Source: Aplectana chamaeleonis (lineage: Eukaryota > Nematoda > Chromadorea > Rhabditida > Cosmocercidae). From it: a DNA stretch of 64,000 nucleotides. The stretch lies in the NCBI GenBank assembly GCA_029168955.1, contig JAPDOI010000150.1, positions 434,001 to 498,000 of the forward strand. The letters are read 5' to 3'. Within the stretch, counting starts at the first letter, position 1. Each line of letters begins with the position of its first letter. A program made the translations under genes and the position numbers. Positions 31,814 to 42,645 of the stretch are shown piece after piece. The notes under the pieces are model-generated. The model made no database searches. It was not told the origin of the DNA and worked only from the letters and a program-made list of their open reading frames with translations.

Positions 31814-31995
31814 TACAAATAATGATCGCGGGCCATATGGTAAAGATCGGCGGGCCGTCGACATACGGCTGGCCGGCGAACCAAAAGCGGGCGGCCGGAG
31901 GACGGAGACCGCGGGCCAGCTGGGAAAAGTTCGCCGGCCGTCGTCCTCAGTACTTTAGCAGGGGTGTGCGTTAATGAACATTTGTTTTTTCGTTA

Positions 31996-32181
31996 AAGGC
32001 AGTGTTCGCGATGAAATGAAAGGGCGGGCTGGCTGTTCATTGCTTTCGATTATGAAAGGTGATAAGAAATTGTTAAGTTCTTCCATTGGTTAGAACAAGC
32101 TACAGTATCCCCCCTCATGATCAGATGTTGAAGACAGTGAACAGCCAACACGCCTATTCATTTGATCGTGAACACTGCCTT
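31996..32181. mobile_element. TIR MITE, AAGGCAGTGTTC family, copy 2
   Basis: Ends AAGGCAGTGTTCGCGATGAA and inverted AAGGCAGTGTTCACGATCAA; TA on both sides (31994-31995, 32182-32183). Confidence 0.75.
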
Positions 32182-32412
32182 TAGGCGTTAATCGTTAATT
32201 TTCGGAAAAAAACCGCGTTAACCCGTTAATGCGTTAACACGTTAATTTTGGATTTCGTTAAAAAATTTAAAAACATTACCTGAACTTAGCAAAAATCGAC
32301 AAATCATCAGAAATCTCAGGAAAAATAAAATTGACCTCCAAGTGACGTCAGCAGGACGTCGTAAAAAATGGTTAACGCTTCATGGGGGCGTTTGCTGCGT
32401 CGTAGAAAGGTA

Positions 32413-32557
32413 ACGTCGGCATGGATCCGGAAGAGACTTTGCGTTCACTGTTGCAGGTTGGCGCAAACTCCGTGTCCTATGCTATAACATAGGTGCACCG
32501 AGCTTGCGCCATACTCCAATGAGGAACGCGAAGTCTCTTCAGGATCCACGCCGATGT
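32413..32557. mobile_element. 146-bp palindromic MITE family, copy 2
   Basis: Ends ACGTCGGCATGGATCC and inverted ACATCGGCGTGGATCC; TA at 32411-32412 and 32558-32559. Same core as 22846-22991. Confidence 0.8.
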
Positions 32558-32619
32558 TAGTAACGCTTTATGTAGAGCGTGCGAAGCGTGGTAGGAACTC
32601 TGTAGCGCTTCATGTGCAG

Positions 32620-33059
32620 TATACATTGGACCCGAATCGAAAAACGGATATCCGAATCATCTTAAAAACCATGATTGTGGATATCCGAGTGCAGTCAAAT
32701 GGATACCGAGTGTTAGCAAGTAGTACCGGAATAGCATTGCTTTTATTTTGAATTCATTCGGATGAATTGGAAATCCGCTACCATCGTTTTTAAAATGATT
32801 CGGACATCCGTTTTTCGATTCGGGTCCAATGTATAATGTGCAGTATACATTGGAACCGAATCGAAAAACGGATATCCGAATCATTCCGAAAACCATGGTT
32901 GTGGATATCCGAGTGCATTCAGATGGATCACGAGTGGTAGCAAGTAGTACCGGAATAGCAGTGCTTTTGTTTTGGATTCATTCGGATGAATTGGAAATTC
33001 GCGACCATCGTTTTTAAAATGATTCGAATATCCGTTTTGCGATTCAGGTCCAATGTATA
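32620..33059. mobile_element. Two adjacent hAT-like MITEs sharing target sites
   Basis: Unit 1 32620-32835 and unit 2 32844-33059, each 216 bp with ends TATACATTGGACCCGAATCG and the inverse. The 8-bp word ATGTGCAG occurs before, between and after them (32612-32619, 32836-32843, 33060-33067). The two units are about 90 percent alike and in the same orientation. 8-bp duplications are typical of hAT elements. Confidence 0.75.
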
Positions 33060-33069
33060 ATGTGCAGAA

Positions 33070-33362
33070 CAGGGTTGAGCAGGGCTGCGACCAGGCGCAA
33101 CGTGGGGGGGTCGTAAAAAATTTGGAAAACCTCTGAAAAGATGAAAATTTGGGGGTCGTAAAATTTTCGGAGAAAAAGAATTTACTGCAATCCACTTAAT
33201 GGGCTAAAATGAGATAAGAAATTTTTTCTTTAAAAAAATTACGATTAACCATCTGTGGGGGGGGGGGATTCGTAACAATTTCAATTTCTTCCCAAAATCT
33301 TGGTCTACAGGGGGAGGGTCGTAGCTCCGCGGGAAATTGGCGCAACGGCCTGCCCAACCTTG
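33070..33362. mobile_element. hAT-type MITE 'CAGGGTTGAGC', copy 1
   Basis: Ends CAGGGTTGAGCAGGG and inverted CAAGGTTGGGCAGGC. Target duplication GTGCAGAA / GTGCAGAG (33062-33069, 33363-33370). Internal G-runs GGGGGTCGTAAAAATTT occur at both sides. Confidence 0.8.
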
Positions 33363-33431
33363 GTGCAGAGTGCGCCGTGTAAAGAGTGATAAGCGCATGT
33401 GGAGAATGCACTGCAACCTAGAAAATTTTTA

Positions 33432-33909
33432 AAGGCAGTGTTCACGATAAAAATGGTTTTTCTGTTTTTCCGCCTATCTTAAAAACGGTCCCATGCTGAA
33501 TCCAACGATGTCTCTGAAACCTTACACGACCTTCTGGGAACGGAGTCATGGTCCCGCAAAATTGAGCTAGAGAAACATGGTGGACGAGTTTTCCGAGGCT
33601 TGTAACTTCCGTTTTTACCGCCGATGTATTCGAGCTGGCCCTGAGAAGTCGAGAATGAAGGAGAAAACGGGGCCAATAATCGGAAACCCTCGCTCATCTC
33701 ACGATTTCAAGATTTCATTCGTTCACGTCGGTGGGCGGGCAATGCGCTTTTGGGGTTTGCCTTGCGCTCAAAGTGGCAACTTCGGGCTCTTTTAGGGCTC
33801 TTCGTGGCTCGTTTTCATGCGTTCTTTCGACGTTATCGTTACATAGTGTCCCTCCAACACCCTTTCCTAGTGGAATTTCAAACACGTTTTTCATCGTGAA
33901 CATTGCCTT
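33432..33909. mobile_element. TIR MITE, AAGGCAGTGTTC family, copy 3
   Basis: Ends AAGGCAGTGTTCACGATAAA and inverted AAGGCAATGTTCACGATGAA; TA on both sides (33430-33431, 33910-33911). ORFs within are not supported as genes. Confidence 0.75.
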
Positions 33910-34654
33910 TAAAGAGGATGCTGTGTAAAGTGGATAGGACTCCAGAAAAGGTGTCTGAAACAATTTGGCAAGTGGTGTGATACACTATCTGGCATACCCA
34001 AAATGATATCCTTGAAACCTTGCTCAAAAGCCCTATAATCTACAGCATTAGCCGCACTTCGGATTGGTTTTGTGTATGTGCGCACTTGACGCAGATTTTA
34101 CTCCGTTTCTCGGTTTTACTCTGTGGGTTCCAGTTTTCGATATTGAGATATGATCCAGTTCCACAATCGCTAACTGAAATAACTGAAATAGATAACCAAT
34201 GGAATGGGAAACATTGAGGTGTACGATATATTTCACAACAAGCAAAAATGTTTCGACGTGCACGGCCCAGTTTCGAAATTTGCATTGAAGCCTATCAATC
34301 AGTGCAGTAATTCCACCGCAATTAACGAACCCAAATTAACGTGATTTCAGGACTTTTTCGTTAAGCGTTAATTGTTAATTTTCCAAAAAAAAAACCGCGT
34401 TAACCCGTTAATGCGTTAACACGTTAACGTTCTAACGCACAGCCCTGTACGGCGGTTTGGGCGCCACGGGATGGGCGGCACGCGCGTCCCGCGCACTGAG
34501 AAATTTCGTTGTCTACCGCGCTTCCCGCGCTTGCGGAGAGGACTATGAAAGGTGCCTAAGAGCACGAACGTCGATCACAGGGACGATTGGCAGGTGATCG
34601 CTGATCCGTGCTCAAACACTCGTGAAGTAGTACGACGGCACAATAGCGTTTGTA

Positions 34655-34933
34655 CTGTGCTTATCTGGGCCAAATTCCGGTTTGCAATTGCGTCTCGACA
34701 CGCTTTGCGGCCGCACGCGCTCGAGTCATTCGAGTTTCCAGCGCCAAAGCCGACTCGATATGGCTTTTTTATGCCGTTTTCTCCAATTTTATTGAATTTC
34801 CGGTTTCCAAAACCCACCTAGAGAAAACAGATCGGCGGCTGCTGCGCTGGAAACAATCCCGAATCAGAAGCGCGCGGCCGCAAAGCGTGCCGAGACGCAA
34901 CTGCGGACCGGAATTTGGGCCAGAGAAGCACAG
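34655..34933. mobile_element. Palindromic element of the 'CCGCAGTT' family, TA-flanked
   Basis: Left arm CTGTGCTTATCTGGGCCAAA TTCCGGTTTGCAATTGCG mirrors right arm CGCAACTGCGGACCGGAATT TGGGCCAGAGAAGCACAG. TA at 34653-34654 and 34934-34935. Confidence 0.65.
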
Positions 34934-35206
34934 TATCCTAGGGCAGACGACGAATTCAACCTCTTCTCAGGTACTCAGGACGACGGCCGGCGAACCTTTC
35001 CCAGCTGACCCGCGGTCTCCGTCCTCCGGCCGCCCGCTTTTGGTTCGCCGGCCAGCCGTATGTCGACGGCCCGCCGACCTTTACCAGATGGCCCGCGATC
35101 ACTATTTGTATTATTGCTTACCTCAAGCATGTCACCCCGGCCCCACGGCGGAGAAACGCCCCGCCTCGGTCCGCCGCAGTCTGCGGTGAGGAACCACCCT
35201 CCCCGC

Positions 35207-35510
35207 CAGGGTTGTGACCAGGCACAACGGGGGGGGGGGTCGTGAAATTTGAAAAATTTTGGGGAAAATCGAAATTTTGGGGGGGGATCGTAAAATTTTT
35301 AGGGGAAAATAGGATTTTTTGAGGAAAAATAGGATTTTTGTGGAAACCACTTGTTAAGGTTAAATGTATGGATCTTGAACGATAAAAAAAGCAAATTATT
35401 TTATTCCCCCCTGGGGGGTCGTAAAAATTTCGGGTTTTTTGGGAAAAATACGAAAAATTGGGGGGGTCGTAACTCCGCCGGAATTCGGCACAACGGCCTG
35501 CTCAACCCTG
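35207..35510. mobile_element. hAT-type MITE 'CAGGGTTG', copy 2
   Basis: Exact 8-bp duplication CTCCCCGC (35199-35206, 35511-35518). Ends CAGGGTTGTGACC and inverted CAGGGTTGAGCAGGCCGTTG. Copy A of Y has a single CTCCCCGC at the same place (inverted, near 28392). Confidence 0.88.
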
Positions 35511-35760
35511 CTCCCCGCGGATCGCGCCGACAATCGCCGCCTCCCCCCAGCCGTGGGGATACCCCTATGCCCTCAGCGGTCAAAAATATGCTGGCCTCTG
35601 GAGAGTGACTCGAAGTCACCTTCCAGGGCCGGCAGTAGAATGCCGATTGATGACTCTAGTGAGATGAGGCGCCTTTTATACCGTCTGTGCACGTGATAAC
35701 CACGTTACGACGAGATCAGTCGTGATCCTTATCCATTGTCTTTCCAACCGACCGAATTGA

Positions 35761-38700
35761 GTAAACTCCAAATACCGTGCGGTACCGATTGCCACGATAG
35801 CCGTAAAATGGCGTGTGTGATGATGTATATGCAGAATCCATGGTAACAGCGACGCCTATTTTATTGATTAGCTGCGGAAATCTTGAAAAAACTTTCACGT
35901 CTCCTTCGGAAAGCGGTAGTTTCAGGTAGAAATGTTCATGAAAGTGGCAATGAAATGTGACTGAGAGTTAATAAAGGTACTGGCTTGGTAATTGAAGGGA
36001 TTTTGGGTAATCAGACAAGAATTTCAACCTCGTTTGTTATCTATTCACTCTGACTATAAGGCTGCTCGGTTTCATTTTTTCAATCAGAGTTTTGACCAAC
36101 AGTAAGATCGGCCCACACCCGAAGTTTTCCTTCCTTGCCGATTTTTGGTTTTAAATGTTTTTTCCCGAATCGCAGCCAACACTAAAATCAACCTCCACCC
36201 GGGGATTACCTCTTTTGCCTAACGGTGCAGCCGAAGGCTACAAATCCATTCAGGAGTCTCAAATGATTTAAACCACTCCGAATTGCAGCCAACACTGAAA
36301 TCAGCCTCCACCCGGGGATTACCTCCCTTGCCTGACGGTGCAGCCGATGGCTGCACCGTCCATTCAGTGTCTCAAATGATTTAAACCACTCCGAATTGCA
36401 GCCAACACTAAAATCAGCCTCCACCCGGGGATTACCTCCCTTGCCTGACGGTGCAGCCGAAGGCTGCACCGTCCATCCAGGGTCTCAAATCATTTAAACC
36501 ACTCCAACCACTCCGAATTGCAGCCAACACTAAAATCAGCCTCCACCCGAGGATTACCTCCCTTGCCTGACGGTGCAGCCGAAGGCTGCACCGTCCATCC
36601 AGGGTCTCAAATCATTTAAACCACTCCGAATTGCAGCCAACACTAAAATCAGCCTCTACTCGGGGATTACCTCCCTTGCCTGACGGTGCAGCCGAAGGCT
36701 GCACCGTCCATCCAGGGTCTCAAATCATTTAAACCACTCCAACCACTCCGAATTGCAGCCAACACTAAAATCAGCCTCCACCCGAGGATTACCTCCCTTG
36801 CCTGAATTTGTGTGCAGCCGAAGGCTGCACAAATCCATCCAGGGTCTCAAATCATTTAAACCACTCCAACCACTCCGAATTGCAGCCAACACTAAAATCA
36901 GCCTCCACCCGAGGATTACCTCCCTTGCCTGACGGTGCAGCCGAAGGCTGCACCGTCCATCCAGGGTCTCAAATCATTTAAACCACTCCAACCACTCCGA
37001 ATTGCAGCCAACACTAAAATCAGCCTCCACCCGAGGATTACCTCCCTTGCCTGACGGTGCAGCCGAAGGCTGCACCGTCCATCCAGGGTCTCAAATCATT
37101 TAAACCACTCCGAATTGCAGCCAACACTAAAATCAGCCTCTACTCGGGGATTACCTCCCTTGCCTGACGGTGCAGCCGAAGGCTGCACAAATCCATCCAG
37201 GGTCTCAAATCATTTAAACCACTCCAACCACTCCGAATTGCAGCCAACACTAAAATCAGCCCCCACCCGAGGATTACCTCCCTTGCCTGACGGTGCATCC
37301 GAAGGCTGCACCGTCCATCCAGGGTCTCAAATCATTTTAAACCACTCCGATTTGCAGCCAACACTAAAATCAGCCTCTACTCGGGGATTACCTCCCTTGC
37401 CTAACGGTGCAGCCGAAGGCTGCACCGTCCATCAGGGTCTCAAATCATTTTAACCACTCCAACCACTCCGGAATTGCAGCCAACACCAAAATCAGCCTCT
37501 ACCCGGGGATTGCCTCCCTTGCCTGACGGTGCAGCCGAAGGCTGCACCGTCCATCCAGGGTCTCAAATCATTTAAACCACTCCAACCACTCCGAATTGCA
37601 GCCAACACTAAAATCAGCCTCCACCCGAGGATTACCTCCCTTGCCTGACGGTGCAGCCGAAGGCTGCACAAATCCATCCAGGGTCTCAAATCATTTAAAC
37701 CACTCCAACCACTCCGAATTGCAGCCAACACTAAAATCAGCCTCCACCCGAGGATTACCTCCCTTGCCTGACGGTGCAGCCGAAGGCTGCACAAATCCAT
37801 CAGGTCTCAAATCATTTAAACCACTCCGAATTGCAGCCAACACTAAAATCAGCCTCTACTCGGGGATTACCTCCCTTGCCTGACGGTGCAGCCGAAGGCT
37901 GCACCGTCCATCCAGGGTCTCAAATCATTTAAACCACTCCAACCACTCCGAATTGCAGCCAACACTAAAATCAGCCTCCACCCCGAGGATTACCTCCCTT
38001 GCCTGACGGTGCATCCGAAGGCTGCACCGTCCATCCAGGGTCTCAAATCATTTAAACCACTCCGAATTGCAGCCAACACTAAAATCAGCCTCTACTCGGG
38101 GATTACCTCCCTTGCCCTAACGGTGCAGCCGAAGGCTGCACCGTCCATCCAGGAGTCTCAAATCATTTAACCACTCCAACCACTCCGAATTGCAGCCAAC
38201 ACTAAAATCAGCCTCTACCCGGGGATTGCCTCCCTTGCCTGACGGTGCAGCCGAAGGCTACACCGTCCATCCAGGGTCTCAAATCATTTAAACCACTCCA
38301 ACCACTCGAATTGCAGCCAACACTAAAATCAGCCTCCACCCGAGGATTACCTCCCTTGCCTGACGGTGCAGCCGAAGGCTACAAATCCATCCAGGGTCTC
38401 AAATCATTTAAACCACTCCAACCACTCCGAATTGCAGCCAACACTAAAATCAGCCTCCACCCGAGGATTACCTCCCTTGCCTGACGGTGCAGCCAGAAGG
38501 CTACAAATCCATCCAGGGTCTCAAATCATTTAAACCACTCCGAATTGCAGCCAACACTAAAATCAGCCTCTACTCGGGGATTACCTCCCTTGCCTGACGG
38601 TGCAGCCGAAGGCTGCACAAATCCATCAAGGGTCTCAAATCATTTAAACCACTCCAACCACTCCGAATTGCAGCCAACACTAAAATCAGCCTCCACCCGA

Positions 38701-41689
38701 GGGATTACCTCCCTTGCCTGACAGTGCAGCCGAAGGCTGCACCGTCCATCCAGGGTCTCAAATCATTTAAACCACTCCAACCACTCCGAATTGCAGCCAA
38801 CACTAAAATCAGCCTCCACCCGAGGATTACCTCCCTTGCCTGACGGTGCAGCCGAAGGCTGCACAAATCCATCCAGGGTCTCAAATCATTTAAACCACTC
38901 CAACCACTCCGAATTGCAGCCAACACTAAAATCAGCCTCCACCCGAGGATTACCTCCCTTGCCTGACGGTGCAGCCGAAGGCTGCACAAATCCATCAGGG
39001 TCTCAAATCATTTAAACCACTCCAACCACTCCGAATTGCAGCCAACACTAAAATCAGCCTCCACCCGGGGATTACCTCCCTTGCCTGACGGTGCAGCCAG
39101 AAGGCTGCACAAATCCATCCAGGGTCTCAAATCATTTAAACCACTCCAACCACTCCGAATTGCAGCCAACACTAAAATCAGCCTCCACCGGATTACCTCC
39201 CTTGCCTGACGGTGCAGCCGAAGGCTGCACCGTCCATCCAGGGTCTCAAATCATTTAAACCACTCCGAATTGCAGCCAACACTAAAATCAGCCTCTACTC
39301 GGGGATTACCTCCCTTGCCTGACGGTGCAGCCGAAGGCTGCACAAATCCATCCAGGGTCTCAAATCATTTAAACCACTCCAACCACTCCGAATTGCAACC
39401 AACACTAAAATCAGCCTCCACCCGAGGATTACCTCCCTTGCCTGACGGTGCATCCGAAGGCTGCACCGTCCATCCAGGGTCTCAAATCATTTAAACCACT
39501 CCGAATTGCAGCCCACACTAAAATCAGCCTCTACTCGGGGATTACCTCCCTTGCCTGACGGTGCAGCCGAAGGCTGCACCGTCCATCCAGGGTCTCAAAT
39601 CATTTTAACCACTCCAACCACTCCGAATTGCAGCCAACACTAAAATCAGCCTCTACCCGGGGATTGCCTCCCTTGCCTGACGGTGCAGCCGAAGGCTGCA
39701 CCGTCCATCCAGGGTCTCAAATCATTTAAACCACTCCGAATTGCAGCCAACACTAAAATCAGCCTCTACTCGGGGATTACCTCCCTTGCCTGACGGTGCA
39801 GCCGAAGGCTACAAGTCCATCAGGGTCTCAAATCATTTAAACCACTCCAACCACTCCGAATTGCAGCCAACACTAAAATCAGCCTCCACCCGAGGATTAC
39901 CTCCCTTGCCTGACGGTGCAGCCGAGGCTACAAATCCATCAGGGTCTCAAATCATTTAAACCACTCCGAATTGCAGCCAACACTAAAATCAGCCTCTACT
40001 CGGGGATTACACTCCCTTGCCTGACGGTGCAGCCGAAGGCTACACCGTCCATCCAGGGTCTCAAATCATTTAAACCACTCCAACCACTCCGAATTGCAAC
40101 CAACACTAAAATCAGCCTCCACCCGAGGATTACCTCCCTTGCCTGACGGTGCATCCGAAGGCTGCACCGTCCATCAGGGTCTCAAATCATTTAAACCACT
40201 CGAATTGCAGCCAACACTAAAATCAGCCTCTACTCGAGGATTACCTCCCTTGCCTAACGGTGCAGCCGAAGGCTGCACAAATCATCAAGGTCTCAAATCA
40301 TTTTAACCACTCCAACCACTCCGAATTGCAGCCAACACTAAAATCAGCCTCTACCCGGGGATTGCCTCCCTTGCCTGACGGTGCAGCCGAAGGCTACTCG
40401 TCCATCCAGGGTCTCAAATCATTTAAACCACTCCCGAATTGCAGCCAACACTAAAATCAGCCTCTACTCGGGGATTACCTCCCTTGCCTGACGGTGCAGC
40501 CGAAGGCTGCACTGCGTCCATCCAGGGTCTCAAATCATTTAAACCACTCCAACCACTCCGAATTGCAGCCAACACTAAAATCAGCCTCCACCCGAGGATT
40601 ACCTCCCTTGCCTGACGGTGCAGCCGAAGGCTGCACAAATCCATCCAGGGTCTCAAATCATTTAAACCACTCCGAATTGCAGCCAACACTAAAATCAGCC
40701 TCTACTCGGGGATTACCTCCCTTGCCTGACAGTTGCAGCCGAAGGCTACAAATCCATCAAGGAGTCTCAAATCATTTAAACCACTCCCGAATTGCAGCCA
40801 ACACTAAAATCAGCCTCTACTCGGGGATTACCTCCCTTGCCTGACGGTGCAGCCGAAGGCTGCACAAATCCATCAGGGTCTCAAATCATTTAAACCACTC
40901 CAACCACTCCGAATTGCAGCCAACACTAAAATCAGCCTCTACCCGGGGATTACCTCCTTGCCTGACGGTGCAGCCGAAGGCTACCGTCCATCAGGAGTCT
41001 CAAATCATTTAAACCACTCCAACCACTCCGAATTGCAGCCAGCACTAAAATCAGCCTCCACCCGAGGATTACCTCCCTTGCCTGACGGTGCAGCCGAAGG
41101 CTGCACAAATCCATCAGGGTCTCAAATCATTTAAACCACTCCCGAATTGCAGCCAACACTAAAATCAGCCTCTACTCGGGGATCACCTCCCTTGCCTGAC
41201 GGTGCAGCCGAAGGCTGCACGTCCATCCAGGGTCTCAAATCATTTAAACCACTCCAACCACTCCGAATTGCAGCCAACACTAAAATCAGCCTCCACCCGA
41301 GGATTACCTCCCTTGCCTGACAGGTGCAGCCGAAGGCTACACAGTCCATCCAGGGTCTCAAGTGATTTTAAACCACTCCGAATTGCAGCCAACACGAAAA
41401 TCAGCCCCCACCCGGGGATTACCTCCCTTGCCTGACGGTGCAGCCGAAGGCTGCACAAGTAATCTGGGTTTCAAGTGATTTCAACCTGATATCTTTATTC
41501 TTGCTTCCGCGGTTGCACCGACAATCCCTTTTCCACCGCCAAACAACCGTTCCTATGTGTTTATTTATTGAGAATGCGGTTGCACTGGAATTACAGGCGT
41601 GATTCCCGGTGTGAGTTGTGTAATTGCATCATACACTATATTTTACACCTATCGTGGCAATTTGTACCGCACGGTATTTTTCGTCTAGT
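35761..41689. mobile_element. 5.9-kb TIR element Z carrying a satellite array (MULE-like)
   Basis: Exact 10-bp duplication ACCGAATTGA (35751-35760, 41690-41699). TIRs of 60 bp or more: left AAATACCGTGCGGTACCGAT and inverted right AAATACCGTGCGGTACAAAT, both continuing TGCCACGATAG and GTAAAAT. A 9-11 bp duplication with long TIRs is typical of Mutator-like elements, hence the guess. No transposase; about 5.3 kb of the interior is the satellite. Copy A of Y shows the uninterrupted target. Confidence 0.8.
36150..41470. repeat. 113/122-bp satellite array, about 45 copies, hairpin in each unit
   Basis: The unit runs from CCACTCCGAATTGCAGCCAA through AATCAGCCTCCACCCGAGGA, GGTGCAGCCGAAGGCTGCAC and GGGTCTCAAATCATTTAAA. 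Units are 113 bp, or 122 bp when an extra CCACTCCAA is present. Each carries an inverted repeat ACGGTGCAGCC-GAA-GGCTGCACCGT (11-bp stem); in many units the right flank is ACAAATCC instead of ACCGTCC, which shortens the stem. Edge units are more diverged. Small indels change the frame, so the listed ORFs (70-115 codons) are artefacts. Confidence 0.9.
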
Positions 41690-41861
41690 ACCGAATTGAA
41701 GATGGCGTGTCGTGTTTTGTGCTTCGCGGGCGAGCCAATATCCGCGCTGCGTGTGCGTCGCATGCAGCATGGTTCGCCGCTGGCCGGCAACCCCGAAATG
41801 TGTGGCGCCGGCCGCCGTTTTCGGCATAGAGGTTCGCCGGCCGTCGCCCTGAGTACCTGAG

Positions 41862-42640
41862 TTGTTATTGGAAGCAGCTGCCGCTGACAGCCGCAGCTGC
41901 CGCCGATTAAGAGGGGTTCAACCCCAGAATGCTTTGAAAACATATGTCGCTCTTGCCAGCAGCTGCAGACAGCGAGGGGTTGAAATCGATGTCTGTCCTA
42001 ACCGATGCATTGTGCCGACGTAAAAACCCACGAGCGTCGGAGGGTGGGGAGAGAGGTGGAATGGGGGCTGGATGCAGAACTACTTGGGGGGGACTAGTAA
42101 AGTTTCATTCAGAAAGAATCAAAATTCCTGCTGATAGCAAATGTCTGATAGCGTTATCAATCATTGTTTTCATAGAATTTCCATTGAAATACCTCAATTT
42201 CTCGAAGCAATGTTACTTAGTCAATCTTCGCTGCATCACTAATTCGCCCCCACCCCCTAATTCAGCACCGGGGGCTCTCGACACGTCGCCGTGATACCCT
42301 ACGCTGGACGGCAGAAAAATCTGTGAATGGATCTGAAAACTGTAAACAACTACTACGCGTCAATATGCTGTAAACTTCTAGAGCTTGGCGAACTCACCAC
42401 TTTGCGGACAACTGCTCAAATCCTATGGGCGTTACCCAGATAAAAGTCGCGAACCACGTACTAAATGGTTGAGGCCCGGAGAGATCACTCAGTGAAATAA
42501 GAGAAGATCTCGCTGACAGTCAGCACCTATCGCTATCAATCACACCGACTTCTAGAATACTCAATGACCTCGGAAACTGGGTTCGCGTTCAGCAAACAAT
42601 GACATGACAAAGTGCGTGCTGGCATGTTTGGGCAGGATGG
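41862..42640. other. No supported feature
   Basis: Right flank of element Y. It contains small G/C-rich inverted words (CAGCTGCCGCTGACAGCCGC AGCTGCCGCC) but no exon chain or TIR. Confidence 0.3.
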
Positions 42641-42645
42641 ACATT

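Larger units (their letters stand above)
27991..31958. mobile_element. TIR element Y, copy A (about 645 bp without insertions)
   Basis: Left end CTCAGGTACTCAGGGCGACG GCCGGCGAACC; right end, inverted, CTAAAGTACTGAGGACGACG GCCGGCGAAC. Removing the retrotransposon (28491-31575) and palindrome (31586-31813) leaves a sequence that aligns along its whole length, inverted, with copy B at 34966-41861. Superfamily unknown; flanking 2-bp duplications are unclear. Confidence 0.7.
31959..34447. mobile_element. GTTAA-rich element X with inverted ends
   Basis: Left end CAGGGGTGTGCGTTA and inverted right end CAGGGCTGTGCGTTA; TA follows the right end. Both sides hold the block CCGCGTTAACCCGTTAATGC GTTAACACGTTAA, in direct orientation. 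The interior is five later elements. Whether this is one element or two solo copies is not settled. Confidence 0.45.
27710..34556. mobile_element. TIR element W, TAA-flanked (PIF/Harbinger-like), heavily invaded
   Basis: Ends GGCATCTTTCATAGTCCTC and inverted GGCACCTTTCATAGTCCTC, each flanked by TAA (27707-27709, 34557-34559). A 3-bp TAA/TTA target is typical of PIF/Harbinger. Its own sequence is only about 27710-27990 and 34448-34556; the rest is later insertions. It shares TTAAAGTGGG(G)CCT and GC-rich CACGCGCG blocks with 55051-55479. Confidence 0.62.
34966..41861. mobile_element. TIR element Y, copy B, with two nested insertions
   Basis: Ends CTCAGGTACTCAGGACGACG and inverted CTCAGGTACTCAGGGCGACG, both continuing GCCGGCGAACC. 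Without the hAT MITE (35207-35510) and element Z (35761-41689) it is about 645 bp and aligns with copy A over its full length. Copy A supplies the empty sites for both insertions. Confidence 0.75.

Noticed and set aside
31519..31974. 151-codon plus ORF and mirror minus ORFs
   Set aside because: Located in a perfect palindrome plus the TIR of element Y; frames on both strands are mirror images.
31959..34447. 8-bp target duplication for element X
   Set aside because: Flanks TACTTTAG and TACGGCGG share only three bases, so no hAT-type duplication can be claimed.
36200..41470. Dozens of ORFs of 60-116 codons, and a CRISPR-like look of regular repeats
   Set aside because: Tandem satellite with no spacers: units are contiguous, 113/122 bp and nearly identical, inside a TIR element. 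ORFs shift frame with small indels.
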